Source: Coturnix japonica (Eukaryota; Chordata; Aves; Galliformes; Phasianidae). From it: 64,000 bases of DNA. Positions 45,521-57,535 of this stretch are shown here, piece after piece (positions within the stretch are counted from its first letter, which is position 1; every line of letters begins with the position of its first letter). The position numbers and the translations under genes are program-made. The stretch spans positions 115,107,302 through 115,171,301 of the forward strand of contig NC_029516.1 in NCBI RefSeq assembly GCF_001577835.2, read 5' to 3'. The notes beneath the pieces were generated by a model. It was not told where the DNA came from, ran no database searches, and saw only the letters and a list, made by a program, of their open reading frames with translations.

Positions 45521-48500
45521 TTTTGAAATGAATACAATTTGTTTGCTCTGGAGGTCTGAAGGATCCAAAGGATGTCCAGATCAAATAAAATGGTCTACAT
45601 TAACTACACATAAGTTATGAATCTTATACCTAACCTTGTCAGTGAAATCCCACAGTCTGTGTGGTGCAGATGCTTGAGTTACTTGATCAAGTCTTTTTTT
45701 TTTTGCTCTTGAGATTTTTTGAAAGCAAGGTATAATAAATGGTGTGTCTGTGGTCTAGATATATGAACACTGAAATACACTGAACTTAGGAATGTAACTG
45801 CTGGCATTTACCTGCTTTTAGCTACCTTCGATCAGAACATGCTAGTCAATACTTTCTGAAAGGAGAGAAATACTCTGCCTTCATTTTATATGTTGTTAAA
45901 ATCTACACCAGTCAGAGATAAAAGAGGAGAGATATGATCAGCAGTAATCCTGCTTTTCCAATCTCAAATTGGACTGATATATTTTTAGAAGATATGTAAT
46001 ATGATTTTTGATACTTATATTGTCTTAAATACGTATATACTAGATATAAGTATATATTATATATTAAAAATAGGCTAAAACTACAAATAAATATTTTATA
46101 CTTCTTCATGTGGAAATCTATCTCAGTTTCAATTAGTCTCTCCCGTTTTCACACCACTTTTTCTCCACCTTTTATTAACAAGTTTATTTCTCAAGTTAAT
46201 GTAGTATTAGTGGATGCTCTCTCACTTTCTTTTAGTTTTTCTCCATTGAGGAGTGAGTTTAAAGAATCCAATTTAAACTGTATTTTACCTTTCTCCTTAT
46301 CCTGGGAACCAGTGCAATCCATCACAGTGACTTTTTCTTGATCTTTATTCAATACTCAACCCCAATCCAAATATAATTTAGGAAAGGTTAGGTAAACCTA
46401 TCCATTCTGGTATTTAGACTACTGGTAGGAATAACCAAAACAAAGCCAAAATAAAACATCTTTGCAGAAGAAAAAGAAAGGTGATGAAAAAGTTAGAAGA
46501 CAATGACATTCTTCAACTTCAGTTAGGGTCACAAGTTCCACATATTTTCCTTTCAAAGGTGGAAATTATAAACCATTTATGATTCTCAGTCGTGTCACAG
46601 GTTCTTATCAAAGCAGCTTTTGAAGCATGGTGCTCATCTGAAGACCTTCACTGTGATACACAAGGTTCATTTTTCTTTCATTTACTGGTTTCTTTTCTCT
46701 TTTTTCTACTTCCTCTAATATACTTTATTGCTTGTTTCTATTCCTTAATCCTTCAGTGTTTCAGGAGATTCCCCTAATACTAAAATTTTTTTGGCTGTTT
46801 TTATGCCAACTGTTTTTATGCTGGCTGTTTTTCACTACTATTACTATAACAAAAGAGAAATGATTAACCCATCTGAAGGACACAAGTGAAGAGTCATTGA
46901 TAAGTCTCCTGCTACTTCTTTCCAAGAGGATTTGTTCCTTTTAGCATTTCTGGAGTGGGTTAGAGGAAGAACAGAATAATCTGACACATAAATTTGGTCG
47001 AAACAATCCTGATCTACTGTTACAACTTGGTAAATGATAGCTAGGGAATGGGTCTATCTTAATCACTGGTCAAATAGCTTAGCCATGGTCTAAAGGTAAC
47101 TTTGACTGGGGCCCTTTTTGCCTCAGCATGGAGTTTCATAATGTATTGTATACTGCAACACTACCACCAATGTTGTTTACTAAGAAAAATTCCTTTCCCT
47201 ACTGTCAAAAAGTGCTTGGGAGAACTGCAGTCACATTGTGAAAATAATGAAGTAAGAGCAAGGAGACATTCCTACTACTCATTCCCAATTTCATTATCTA
47301 TTTAGGAATGGAAATGTTTGTAGTCCAAATTGAAATGGAAGCCGAATAGAATTCAGCAAATAAAATGCAGCACCAAAAAGTACAGTGAAAACGGATTATG
47401 CTCTCAGTAAACAATTCACTTTGGCTGTAATTTATTCGTGAAATGACTCAACAGTAAAGTCTGGTAATTTCTGTTTATGTTTTGTTTCGGAGATGTTTGT
47501 TCCATTTGATTATCCACTCATTGAAGCAATGTACCTAAATAGGCCTAGGAGATATTTTCTGTTAAACACTTTGCAACCTGACTAACTCAGATGTTCATCC
47601 TTCGTCTCTGAGAAAACAATATAAAAAACCTGTAGGAAATGAAACAACAATTTGTTACAAACAATGTAACAATAATGTTACAAAAAAGTAACAAAAATGT
47701 AAAAATAATAGTAACAATAAGAATGATCTATCTATAAAGAAGTAAATCTATAACTTTGTGCTGCATTACTTTGTTTTCTCACAGTTCTGATTTGTTCATG
47801 CTTTCTTTCTTTTATGTATTCATTTCTTTTGACTGATCCCTTCTACTGTAACCCAAGAGGGGAACATCCAAGAAAAGGCTGGGATTCAGGACATTATAAG
47901 AATAACCATGGCTAAAACACTTAACCTGGAGGATTGACTTCACACTCTTGCCCTTCTAGATGAACACAAAATTCTATACCAAAACCTCAATTCTAAACAG
48001 TCCTAAAGGGGGAATACAGGAATGGTGCAGCCAAATTAGTAACTACAGACATGACATCATGTGACAAGCTGTTGAGTGCACAGTGCACTGCAGATTTCTC
48101 CTTCCCAGTTTCCTAGCAGTCTCACATGAGCTTTAACACTCCAAGTGGAAAATATAATGAAATGTACTACTTTTCCCAAGAACTTCCACACAATTTCCAA
48201 TTCCAGGTGACAGGGAAGAGCTTTCTTTTTTTCGGGGAGCAGTAGGGTTGGCCTTCTGATGAAGACGCACTGACTCTTTTTATTTCAGTTTATTTTTGTT
48301 TTGTTTGATTTATTATTAATAATTATTTCTTTGCAATCTCACATTCCTTTTAATAAATTATTTTCTTTTATCTTAATCAGTTTTTTTTTTCCTCTTCCTT
48401 CTCCAGCTTTTCTCCCAGTGGGAGGGAGGGTTATTGTGTGATTAAATCTTCAAACCACAACAAAGGGCTAAAGACTCCAATAGAAAAATAAAGTAGGAAA

Positions 48501-49353
48501 ATCTAATACAGCTAGCCAAGACTATGAGATGACATCCTTGGGAAAATGTGCCTGAAGCTGAAGTTCAGGGAATACTGATATTCAGTAAATACAGTTTCAT
48601 CTTTGCCTGATCCCAAGAATCTACAACATTTTGTTAAGAAATTGTTTTGCTATACAAAGAAATAGTGCAACGGGGCAGTTCTAGTTACTATTTGCCAGCC
48701 TTTTCAGACCTGATTCCAAATTTTTTCTGCTCTTAAAAGTTCATTGTCGCAGTTTCCTTTTCATTCCTGGGCAGATCTGAAAGCCAGTAATCTTATTTCC
48801 ATCTCTACTCATAAATTTCAGATTTACACCAGGGTCGTGATCTTTGCCTTGGAAACTGCTACCATACAATGCAATTCAGTAATTGACAGGACAGTATAAC
48901 CAAAACCAAAGTGTTGTTTATCTTCTCATATATTTATGTCAAAGGACAAACATATAACATTAATACAACTTTTGCTAGTAGGAACTTGAGCTCTTCCCAC
49001 ATAAATGTTTAAAAAGCAAGATACTAAAATATCATTTATCATTAATAGAATACACATTTTTAAGAAAATACTTTCATGCCACTGAAGAATTTCCCTTAGG
49101 TAATTCAGTATATACATACACACATTTAATTATCAATTCAATGTTCTATGAATATAAGAAATCTTGATGTAATAAAGGGAAAGAACAAAACAAAACTGTT
49201 TAGATCTTCATCAGTCATTTATGAAATTACAAGAAATCAATCATCTATCTGTTTACCTAACTGCCTACTAAACCTGTCAATCAAGTGGTCAAGTACAAAT
49301 AACAGTTTAAGATACAGCTCTGCAAAAACAGTATGTTTAGCTAAATTTATATA

Positions 49354-49388
<35 letters not shown>

Positions 49389-50269
49389 TTATAGGTAGGT
49401 ATATATATATATTTATTTATTTTCTCCACTGAAGCAGAATTTCTGCCAAATGCAACTGCAGAGTGGTGATTTTAATTTAGTTCTCTTTGTTGCTACTTCA
49501 GATTTTGTATACAACATTGATTTACTTAAGAAATACTAAAAATAGATAATTCTCTAGTGGATAACAACATTTTGAGAGTACTTCAACAAAAATGCTAATA
49601 ACTTTTTGTCCCCCCAGCCATGCTTTATATTCAAGAAGTTTCTATACCACTTGATATAGACATTCTGAATACATATGGTTGGTTATATGCGTGCTTCAGA
49701 ACAGCATTCTACCTGGGATGTAGGACAGTTGTTTCTTAATAAAGATTTTCTTTCTTTTAGCTTTTTAACCATTCTTTATGAAATGTACAGCCACATCACT
49801 TGCTGTCTGGAGCTAGATCCATGCTGTATGGAGCTGTACGGATGCTGTATGGAGCTGTCTGTTACTTTAGAAAAGGTTTTCTTTTATTTCACTGTTTAGC
49901 ATTATGAAAGCTTATGTTCAAGCATGGTGAGAGATTCTATCCAAATTAAAACTGAAACAAACCTCTTAATACATTTTTATAGTATTCTGCATGTAATGAC
50001 AGGAGATTTAAAAATAAATAAATAAATAATCGGGCTCTATATTTTAATTAAGAGGTTACTGTCAAACTTTTTTTTTTTTTAATGTGTGAAACGCACTAAA
50101 AGAATTTTATGTTTTGGATGTCATATGGTAGATCAGCAAGAAACAGCAAAACAGGTTCTGTCTTGAATCTCCTTACCTCTCAGTAATGCTTTATCTCCAC
50201 AAAAGCAGCTCTGTATTAGAATTCTTGTGTTTTTAAATTTCTTATTTAATTTCACTGTCAGCTTTGCTT
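45521..50269. other. Intergenic, no gene supported
   Basis: About 4.7 kb of A/T-rich sequence. It includes T-rich runs near 45691-45702 and 48380-48390, small local repeats of 'gctgtttttatgcc' near 46793-46832 and of 'atgctgtatggagctg' at 49820-49858, and an AT tract listed separately. Open frames are short and unconvincing. Confidence 0.5.
49347..49421. repeat. (AT)n microsatellite, interrupted
   Basis: Two AT runs joined by a TTTATAGGTAGGT spacer. This explains the alternating Ile/Tyr peptide seen in translation. Confidence 0.95.
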
Positions 50270-50770
50270 TTGCAGTCAGTCTCCAGGTATTGTTTGTGCA
50301 TCTTCCTTCCTGTGCATTTCAACAGTAGTGATTTAGATTTATTGCCAAGCCATCAATGAAAATATTGGACAGAACCATGTCTGATAGTGATTTCCTCAGG
50401 ATACTATATAAAAGAAAGTGCAGTAATAACTAACCTGTCCAATACCCGGCTCATAACCTACTTGTTGTATGATTCAATCCTTTCATTAGATTGTCATATG
50501 GTATTAAGTCAAATACTTTATGAGATTTCAGCTCTATTTACCAAATCCATAATCTTATCAAGGCTGACAGTGAAATCAGATTTGCTTGACAAGATTCATA
50601 TTCCAGTAAATCATGTTGACTATCAATAATTATATTCTCAACATTTAATTCATTGTGCTCTAAATCCTATATCAGTTTATCTTCAATATTGTCCAGGACT
50701 TATTCCAAGATGTTTTGAGATAACTCCCAGGGATACTGAATGGAACTGGTCCAGATCTGCTTGTTTGAAT
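50270..50770 (-). mobile_element. Ancient CR1/L3-like LINE relic
   Basis: Minus-strand text is highly diverged, but the order fits the reverse-transcriptase part of a CR1-clade LINE. It runs from 'gccaagccatcaatgaaaatattgg' through 'attaagtcaaatactttatg', the segment encoding the A[F]DxV block, to 'gagataactcccagggatactg', the segment where such elements read a Gly-rich block. No frame survives. It is clearly older than the other CR1 copies. Confidence 0.5.
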
Positions 50771-51157
50771 TCATATGTAAGATGTGGCTTCACACTCAAA
50801 GTTTGATAAAAACACTGGGTAAAAGAAGAACATAAATTTATTTTTGGAAAAAAATAAAATAAAAGTTAAAAAGATAAAAGTTGAGAGGAATGAGTTGCTA
50901 GTTGTTCCTTACAATTTTTTTTTTTATTTATTTATTTTTTTTTCCTCCTAGTTGCCCTCAGCTGATCATAAACAGAGACTGCAATCAGATTTCAGGTTTA
51001 CTGTAATTCAAAGGCCAATCAGAGAATTTGAGTCACTTGGGGCATTTCAAGACAGTCATTTGCTGTTATCCACAAATGGCTGTTGTTGTAAAAAATCTTT
51101 TCCTTGGGGTCAAGCTGCCAGAAACACAGGTCGCAATCAATATTTCTTAGAACATCT
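50771..51157. other. Intergenic, no gene seen
   Basis: A/T-rich, with a T-rich tract at 50911-50943. The frame at 50952-51185 has no recognisable domain. Confidence 0.5.
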
Positions 51158-51700
51158 TGCATTTATGTCTTGCTCCAATTTATAGGAGGGAGGCAAGGCT
51201 CTTTGATGAATGTATACCTGGTGTGAGATTAAGAAGCAATGCATCAAATGTTGGTCGAACCAGTTTATTACAAGTCCTAGCCATTTAGGGAGATGGGGAA
51301 GGGAAGATGGGTGATAGGAAAGGTAGGAAATATAAACAAGGAGTCTCTGTAGATAGCGAAAGAGATAGTCACCACCGTGGGTCCAGTGAAGTACATAGTA
51401 GGTCCGCTGATCTCAGGAACTCATCTGATCGCCAAGGGGGATGGCAGAAATCCAGGAAGCTCAGCAGCAAGGTGGCCTCAGGGGGTTCTTCCCAAGAGGT
51501 TTTCCCCTCAGGGTATTTTCTGTCAAAGGTGTCTTTGGGAGTTTGTCTCCAAAGTCCCTAGTTTAGTGAGGGACTTTTATCCCACATTTCTGTGGATTTT
51601 CTTCTTCTTTTCTCTCAGTTTATTGTGACACCCCTGGTCCAACAGATAAACGAGCAGGAAGTGGTGCCTCCATTGACATGCACAAGCATTATTGCCTTTT
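51158..51700 (-). mobile_element. Retroviral LTR relic, minus orientation
   Basis: On the minus strand this reads as an LTR-like R/U5 end with 'aataaactggttcgaccaac' (poly(A) signal), then 'ccttgcctccctcctataaa'. The same words occur in plus orientation at 57410-57510, and a shared 'gtggtgactatctct' lies upstream in both. It is therefore a copy of the same LTR family as at 56.9 kb. No internal genes are seen. Family not assigned. An old fossil, bounded on the right by a CR1 fragment. Confidence 0.6.
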
Positions 51701-51710
51701 GCAGTGCTCA

Positions 51711-51846
51711 GCTGTGCTTGAGTTCAAGAAGAATTTGGACAATGCTCTCATAAATATAGTTGATTTTTGAGTGGTCCTCTATGAAGCTAGGCACTGGATA
51801 CTGTGATCCTTGCGGATCCCTTCCAACTCAGGATATTCTATGATTG
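51711..51846 (+). mobile_element. CR1 3' end with ATTCTATG terminus
   Basis: Plus-strand CR1 3' end: 'gagttcaagaagaatttgga', 'caatgctctcataaatatag', 'gatccttgcggatcccttcc', ending 'gatattctatgattg'. It is 5' truncated and short. Confidence 0.92.
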
Positions 51847-52689
51847 GACAGGTGGACATACTTTAAGAAGAAAGTGACAGGACTGAGAAGACCATGCATT
51901 TAGTTTCTCCTCTCAGGATAGAAAGGACAACATCTGCATGGTTACCTTTCAGGTTAGCCAGTGAACTATTATATTGATTATTACATGAAGTGTCAATTTG
52001 GTCCCATCTTGTAATCTTTTGCTGGTGTTTTTTTTTTCTTTTTTTTTCCCCCCAATATATATCATTAGTAAAGAATCTAATGTCGTTATTTCTATTTATG
52101 ATGATCCTGTGAAATAACCCTTGCTACATTCTGTACACAAATTCTTCATATGGTTTACTGATTTTTGTTTTGTGTTTAAAATTCCTTTCTCAAGTCCTTA
52201 ATTGCTTTGCCTAGGTATTGGGTGTACATTGAAATATTTTTCATATTGACTTACAGTCAGTACACACATCACTTATGTATCTCAGACACTATATTCAAAG
52301 TTTTACAATTTGAATATTCTCATTGTACATTGACTCATCTGACTGTTATGAGACCACAAATATCCCATTCTGATGCATGTAGGCCCAATTTCAGTTAACC
52401 CAGCCCTTCAAAACAGTGTCGTAAACAATTAATCATGCTTTTTCAAAGAGTATCTTGCATTAGCTTTCTACCACAATCAGATCATAGTTGAGGAAATCAG
52501 ACTTATCAGACAGATAAGTTTAGCACATAGATGTTCATTGCTGCTATCATCTAGATATTAAATATCATATCATTAACATTTAGCATCCAGGAATTCTGTC
52601 TTTAAGCGCAACCTCACTGACAGACTTCTACAGTGTTTTGTTCCTCAAAGGAAAGAAGTTCATATATTTGTATGGAACTTTGTATGTTC
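51847..52689. other. Intergenic, no gene seen
   Basis: A/T-rich, with a T-rich tract at 52028-52052. No element or gene is recognised. Confidence 0.55.
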
Positions 52690-53215
52690 TAGTTTGAGCT
52701 CATTGCCCTTCTGCACACCACTGAAAAGATCCTGGCCTCATCCATTTAACTCCTACACTTCAGCTTCTTTATAAACAGTGATGAGATCCTGTCTCAACCT
52801 TCTCTTCTACAGGCTGAATATCCATGAGTCTCCCAGCCATTCCTTGTATGGGACATACTTCAGGACCCCAATCATCTTTGAAGCCCCTCAGTGGACTTTC
52901 TTTAGAAGTTCCCTCTTTCTTGAACTATGGAGCCCAGAACTTGACACAGCACTCCAGATGTGGCCTCATTAGGCCAGAGTAGAAGAGGAGGATCATCTCC
53001 CTTGACCTGCTGGCCACACTCCTTTTAATTCACCCCAGTATAGCACAAGGAAACACTGCTGGCTCATGGCCAATCTGTTGTCCATCAGGACACCCACATC
53101 CATCTCCTCTTTTCAAGTAGTTCATCCTTTATTCAGTACTCCACATTTAGAAATCTACTCTTGCTCTTGTTGAATCTCCACCCAAATCCCTGGCATGTCT
53201 TGCGGAACAGTCTTC
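52690..53215 (-). mobile_element. CR1 LINE internal fragment
   Basis: Minus-strand CR1. The order 'ccactgaaaagatcctggcc', 'gatgagatcctgtctcaacc', 'gacacagcactccagatgtgg' and 'ggcctcattaggcc' is the CR1 C-terminal region. It continues to 'gttgtccatcaggacaccca' and 'cactccacattt'-like text near 53140. Both the 3' terminus and the 5' part are missing. Confidence 0.88.
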
Positions 53216-56200
53216 TTGTGTAAAGTTAGTTAGTTCTGAGTCAAAGGATGATTTTCAGTCCAGGTTCAAGAATTTAATCTGTTGTGTTTTATTTTGTTTG
53301 TTTGTTTTAACATATAAATGGATCTCAGGAAATATCATATTCAAAAATCATTTTATTATGTATTACAAGAACATTATATAACAAAAAAGAATAGCAAGTC
53401 TTGCTATTACTAATTGTCTCAGTATTATCTGTAGGATATCATATCAACCTAAAAATTTGTTTTTAGTGCACACTACCTATCCCATCATGAAGATTAACTC
53501 TTAGTTGATTTGCCTACTAAAAATTCAAAGATTAAAAAAAATAAATAAATTTTAAAAAATCAGATTAAATAAACAATTTGAATTTTTTATTTGAAAAATG
53601 TCATTTATTTGTGTTAAATGACTGCATTAGCATATTGTGGCAATTTTTTTAAGGATTTTTTTCTTCTTTTACTGTAGATTTGCTATAAATCTATTTAAAA
53701 CAAACAAACAAACAAAAACAACAAAAATGAGCACAAATAAAAGCAAAACAAAACAACAAGACTGCTTCATTTGTGTGAGAGCTCTTTGGTTATATGTATT
53801 ATTTTGCCAGCAATCTAGGGCTGTTTGGTTATATGTATTATTTTGCCAGCAAGTAGGGCAGAAGCTAGGGCTTCTTAACACAGCTGTACTTTGAGGTCAG
53901 AAAGCAAGTATGAACTATGGCAACAGTCTTATTAGATGAACTTTACTGATATTCTGCTGGCCAAAATGCAAATGTGTTTATACTGAATACTCTTAAAGAA
54001 TTTTTATACTGTCCTACACATACAAGTTAATTCCAGCCAACTGAACCATATCTGTACAGTCTTGAATATAATAGCTAAATAGAAATGTAGTCACTTCATC
54101 TTGAAGTGTGCTCTCATGTGTAATATGACAATTATAAAAGAGCTCTGAGGTGAAAATGTGGAATTCAGAAATCATTTATCTAGATCAAACTGAAAGTTAT
54201 TAATATTGACCACAATCCATCAAAATGTCTTTGCACAAATTAAAACTCAGCTTTTGCATTTATGATTTAATCATAGTAAGGTTTTATTTTCAAATAATGC
54301 TGCTAAAATGTAGGTGTCTTAAATTTTCATTTTCAGTTGAAACTATATTTATAAAACATAACAGTATTCTGTTCAAGCAAGGAAACAGTTTTGTTTCTTT
54401 CTTCCACCTGATCTGTGACCAATATTAAACTCTCTGTTGTGTCTTTAGCATATGAAAGAAGTCATAATCAAGGCTGTGTCAGGCAATAGTTTTAATGAGA
54501 GTATAAGTGTCTTCTGCATTCTGAGTGGTATGATTTATCCACATCCCACACCAAGCTGTATTGCACAAAAAATGTTTACCTTTTTAACCTCATGCAGAAT
54601 AGAGTTAGTCTAGTAAAACTGCTCTCATAAAATGCTGGTATTCTACTAATTCTTTAATAACACTGCAGAGAAATTACATTTTGCAGGAAATTGTTTCTAC
54701 ACTCAGGCTCCTGACCTTCAGAAAAAAGAACTTGTCTTATGGTAGAGGAATGATTTTATGTTACTAAAACTCTATACATAGCAGGCTAACATGCAGGGTC
54801 TTGAGAAATTATATATCCTATGCTTAACAAATATTTACTCAATCTTATTCATATTTTTGAGAAGGTTCATTTCAATTCCATATATTTCACCTTTTGTTAA
54901 GTGCTGGTTTTTGTGCTCTGGTCTTAAAGATCTGGTATCCAGAGGCAGAGGAAACAACAAGAAGCTATTTTTCTACCATGTATTCAGTATATATATATAT
55001 ATATATATACTGGCAAGAAATTAGGAGAGGCTGCATTAAAATAGATGAAAGCAAAAGTAAAGTGAAGGATGTGAAAGTTACAGGTGATGAAAAACAAAGA
55101 GCAAAGAACTGGCAATAACAGAGGACAGGATTTAGTAGAATTGCTTCAGAAACCTAAAGAAAGGCTGAGTGATTAAAAAGGAATCTAGAAATTTGTTTAA
55201 AACTCAAAAGTAGTGAGAAACTGTATGTTTGGAGGCTAGGTCAAATGCAACACCAGAATATAATAGATTTCTGTAGAAAGAGGACAGGGAAAAAGGGAAT
55301 GACATCAGTGGTGGTAACTGGATTAGGAATGACATGTCAGTTATGTGAAACTAGGACAGGTGGGTTGAAGAACAAGAACCATGAAAAACAACAAGATGCA
55401 AAATTGATTACAAGATAATTATGAGGTTGGAAGTTGTAATGGAAATTATGCTGAAGTCACACACATGCTAAAGAAGAAGAAGAAATGAAGGGAATCATCC
55501 AGAGAGCAAAAAGTGAATCTCCATGATGAAAAGATGTGACTTCATCAGAGCAACACTAAATTAAATTCACTAATAAAGTGATATTATATAGGATTGGTAT
55601 GAAGATAATTATTTCTAGAAGGAAGATATTTGTGTCTATGTAAACACTGAACAGGTGTGAAGACTGAAGTTGTTATATTGTTATCACTTGTTTGAGCATG
55701 TACGTCTAGTGGTATCTGAGGTGTAATAAAATACAAAACACATCCAGAACAGTCTGGTAGACTATGGACAGGACCTGTGTGAGATCTGTTCCCATTGTGA
55801 AACAATACCTTAAGTCCAGTCAGGATAGATCATGTTAAATTGAATATATTGTCAATATTTGACTTGTTCTCTGTTTCAGCTAGCACATCCATTCTTACTA
55901 AGACAAAAAATTAGTGTGCAAAGTTAATTAGAATTAATATTCTGTATACAAACTGTATATTGCTTTGTCATTTTAATAAAATTTAATTTAATAAAATTCT
56001 GTGAAGCAATTAACTGTACTAGTTGTGAGAACTATAGCAAGAAAACGTTAAGCAAAGGGCTGATTCTATATAAGCAACAGGTCTAAATGGTCATCAGTAA
56101 CTTAGTCCTGAGAATACGCATGGAACTTTTAGGAAGAAAGAGGAACAAGAACAGATGCTCATTAGTGAGCACTGTTCTTTCTGGGACTTTCTTTCACGGC

Positions 56201-56654
56201 CTTGTTCAGTTCTTTCAGATTGTTGTAAATACAATTGTGCAATTATGGCAGAGATGCAATGAGGAGAGAGAAACAGACTGTATAGACAGGTTGTTTTGTC
56301 TTATTTCCTATTTCTGAGTTTCCTCTGGTTTGTTTGCTTGTTTATTTAATCTTATGAAAAGTAATGGTTTTTAATTCCTTCCATGATTATTTTATGTCAT
56401 TCTATGCATACAATGTTTCTACAATAAGAAAAGTAACAAAAATTCATCTTTAGCCAGGGCAAAATACAGAACAGTATTATGTGAAATTCACCTAAAAAAG
56501 CTGTTATTTTTGTAACAAAGAAATACAGATTACTCCAATGCTACATAAAAGCAAAGATGTCACAAGAGACTGAGCCTTAGCTAGCCCTTCCTTAACACAT
56601 CAAAAGAAAAACTCCAAACAATACTAAAGGCTTGAGGCAGAGTTTCTAAAAGAA
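53216..56654. other. Intergenic, no gene supported
   Basis: A/T-rich. It holds a period-39 duplication (listed), an AT run at 54989-55009 and A-rich tracts. Frames are short and none resembles a known protein. No LINE relic is recognised. Confidence 0.5.
53785..53861 (+). repeat. Tandem duplication, period 39
   Basis: The 28 bases starting 'tttggttatatgtattattt' at 53785 recur exactly at 53824, and the rest of the unit is similar. It is a small, rather recent local duplication in non-coding DNA. Confidence 0.92.
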
Positions 56655-56905
56655 TGCGTGGAAGAAATGGACCTGGGGGAGTTCGTCCATTCTCAGCTAA
56701 ACATGAGCCAGCAGTATTCACAGGTAGCCAAGGAGGCCAATGGCATCTTGGTTTATAACAGAGGTAGTGTTGCCAGCAGTAGGAGGGAGGTGATTGTCTT
56801 TCTGTTCTTAGCTCTGGTGAGGCCGAATCTTGAGTGCTGTGTACAGTTTTGGGCCCCACACTACAAGAAAACATCAAGGCCCTGGAGTGGAGTGCGTCCA
56901 CTGAT
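56655..56905 (+). mobile_element. CR1 LINE internal fragment
   Basis: Plus-strand CR1 piece: 'ctcagctaaacatgagccag', 'gccaaggaggccaatggcat', 'ctggtgaggccgaatcttga' and 'cagttttgggccccacacta' in CR1 order. Both ends are missing. Its right edge meets an LTR relic, which suggests that the LTR element inserted into it or deleted its end. Confidence 0.9.
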
Positions 56906-57535
56906 GGATTCCTAGCCCCCAGGAATGCCACGTAGGCATAAAAGAAGTAGGATAAAAAGAGCATGGACAAAACATGAAGTTAGGTTTTCTGACATCAGAT
57001 GCCTCACCTGCATGCTGAAGAAGATGCCTGCATGCTGAAGAACTTCAAGATAGGTATCTGGCTTCAGATTCCTCTACTGTCGCCCTACTGTTGCCAACAG
57101 ACTCTCCTGGGCTTGCTGCTCGAGACTGTGTTCCGTGAGACCTCACTGCTTCTTCTACCACCTGCTCTGCACTGCACCGGTCCGCTACTTGTGGCCTGCC
57201 ACTCTGCTGCTGCTCTCCCCTATGCCTTTTTTCCTCGGACCAACAAAATGACATGTGACAGGACGCTGCTGCATCCAGGTGGTGACTATCTCTGTTTTAC
57301 ACAATTCTTGCCCTTTTCCTACCCTTCCTATCGCCCACTTTCCTGTCCTCATCACCCTAATTTTCATTAGTCGTTGCTCTCCCTTCCCCATCTTCTCAGC
57401 TGACTATTATTTCTAATAAACTGGTCGAAACAACATTTGAATGTTAACTTCTTAATTTCATGCTGGGCATAATATATCAAAAGAATCTTGCCTCCCTCCT
57501 ATAAATTGGAGCGAGACAGGGACATAAGACAGATC
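56906..57535 (+). mobile_element. Retroviral LTR relic, plus orientation
   Basis: It starts near TGATGGATTCC and contains a GC-rich middle, 'aataaactggtcgaaacaac' (poly(A) signal at 57414) and 'ttgcctccctcctataaattgg' at its right end. Its right half matches the copy at 51158-51700 read in reverse. A short internal direct repeat, 'cctgcatgctgaagaa', lies at about 57007-57044. No internal genes are visible. It may be solo, and the right edge could include a few leader bases. Family not assigned. An old fossil. Confidence 0.6.
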
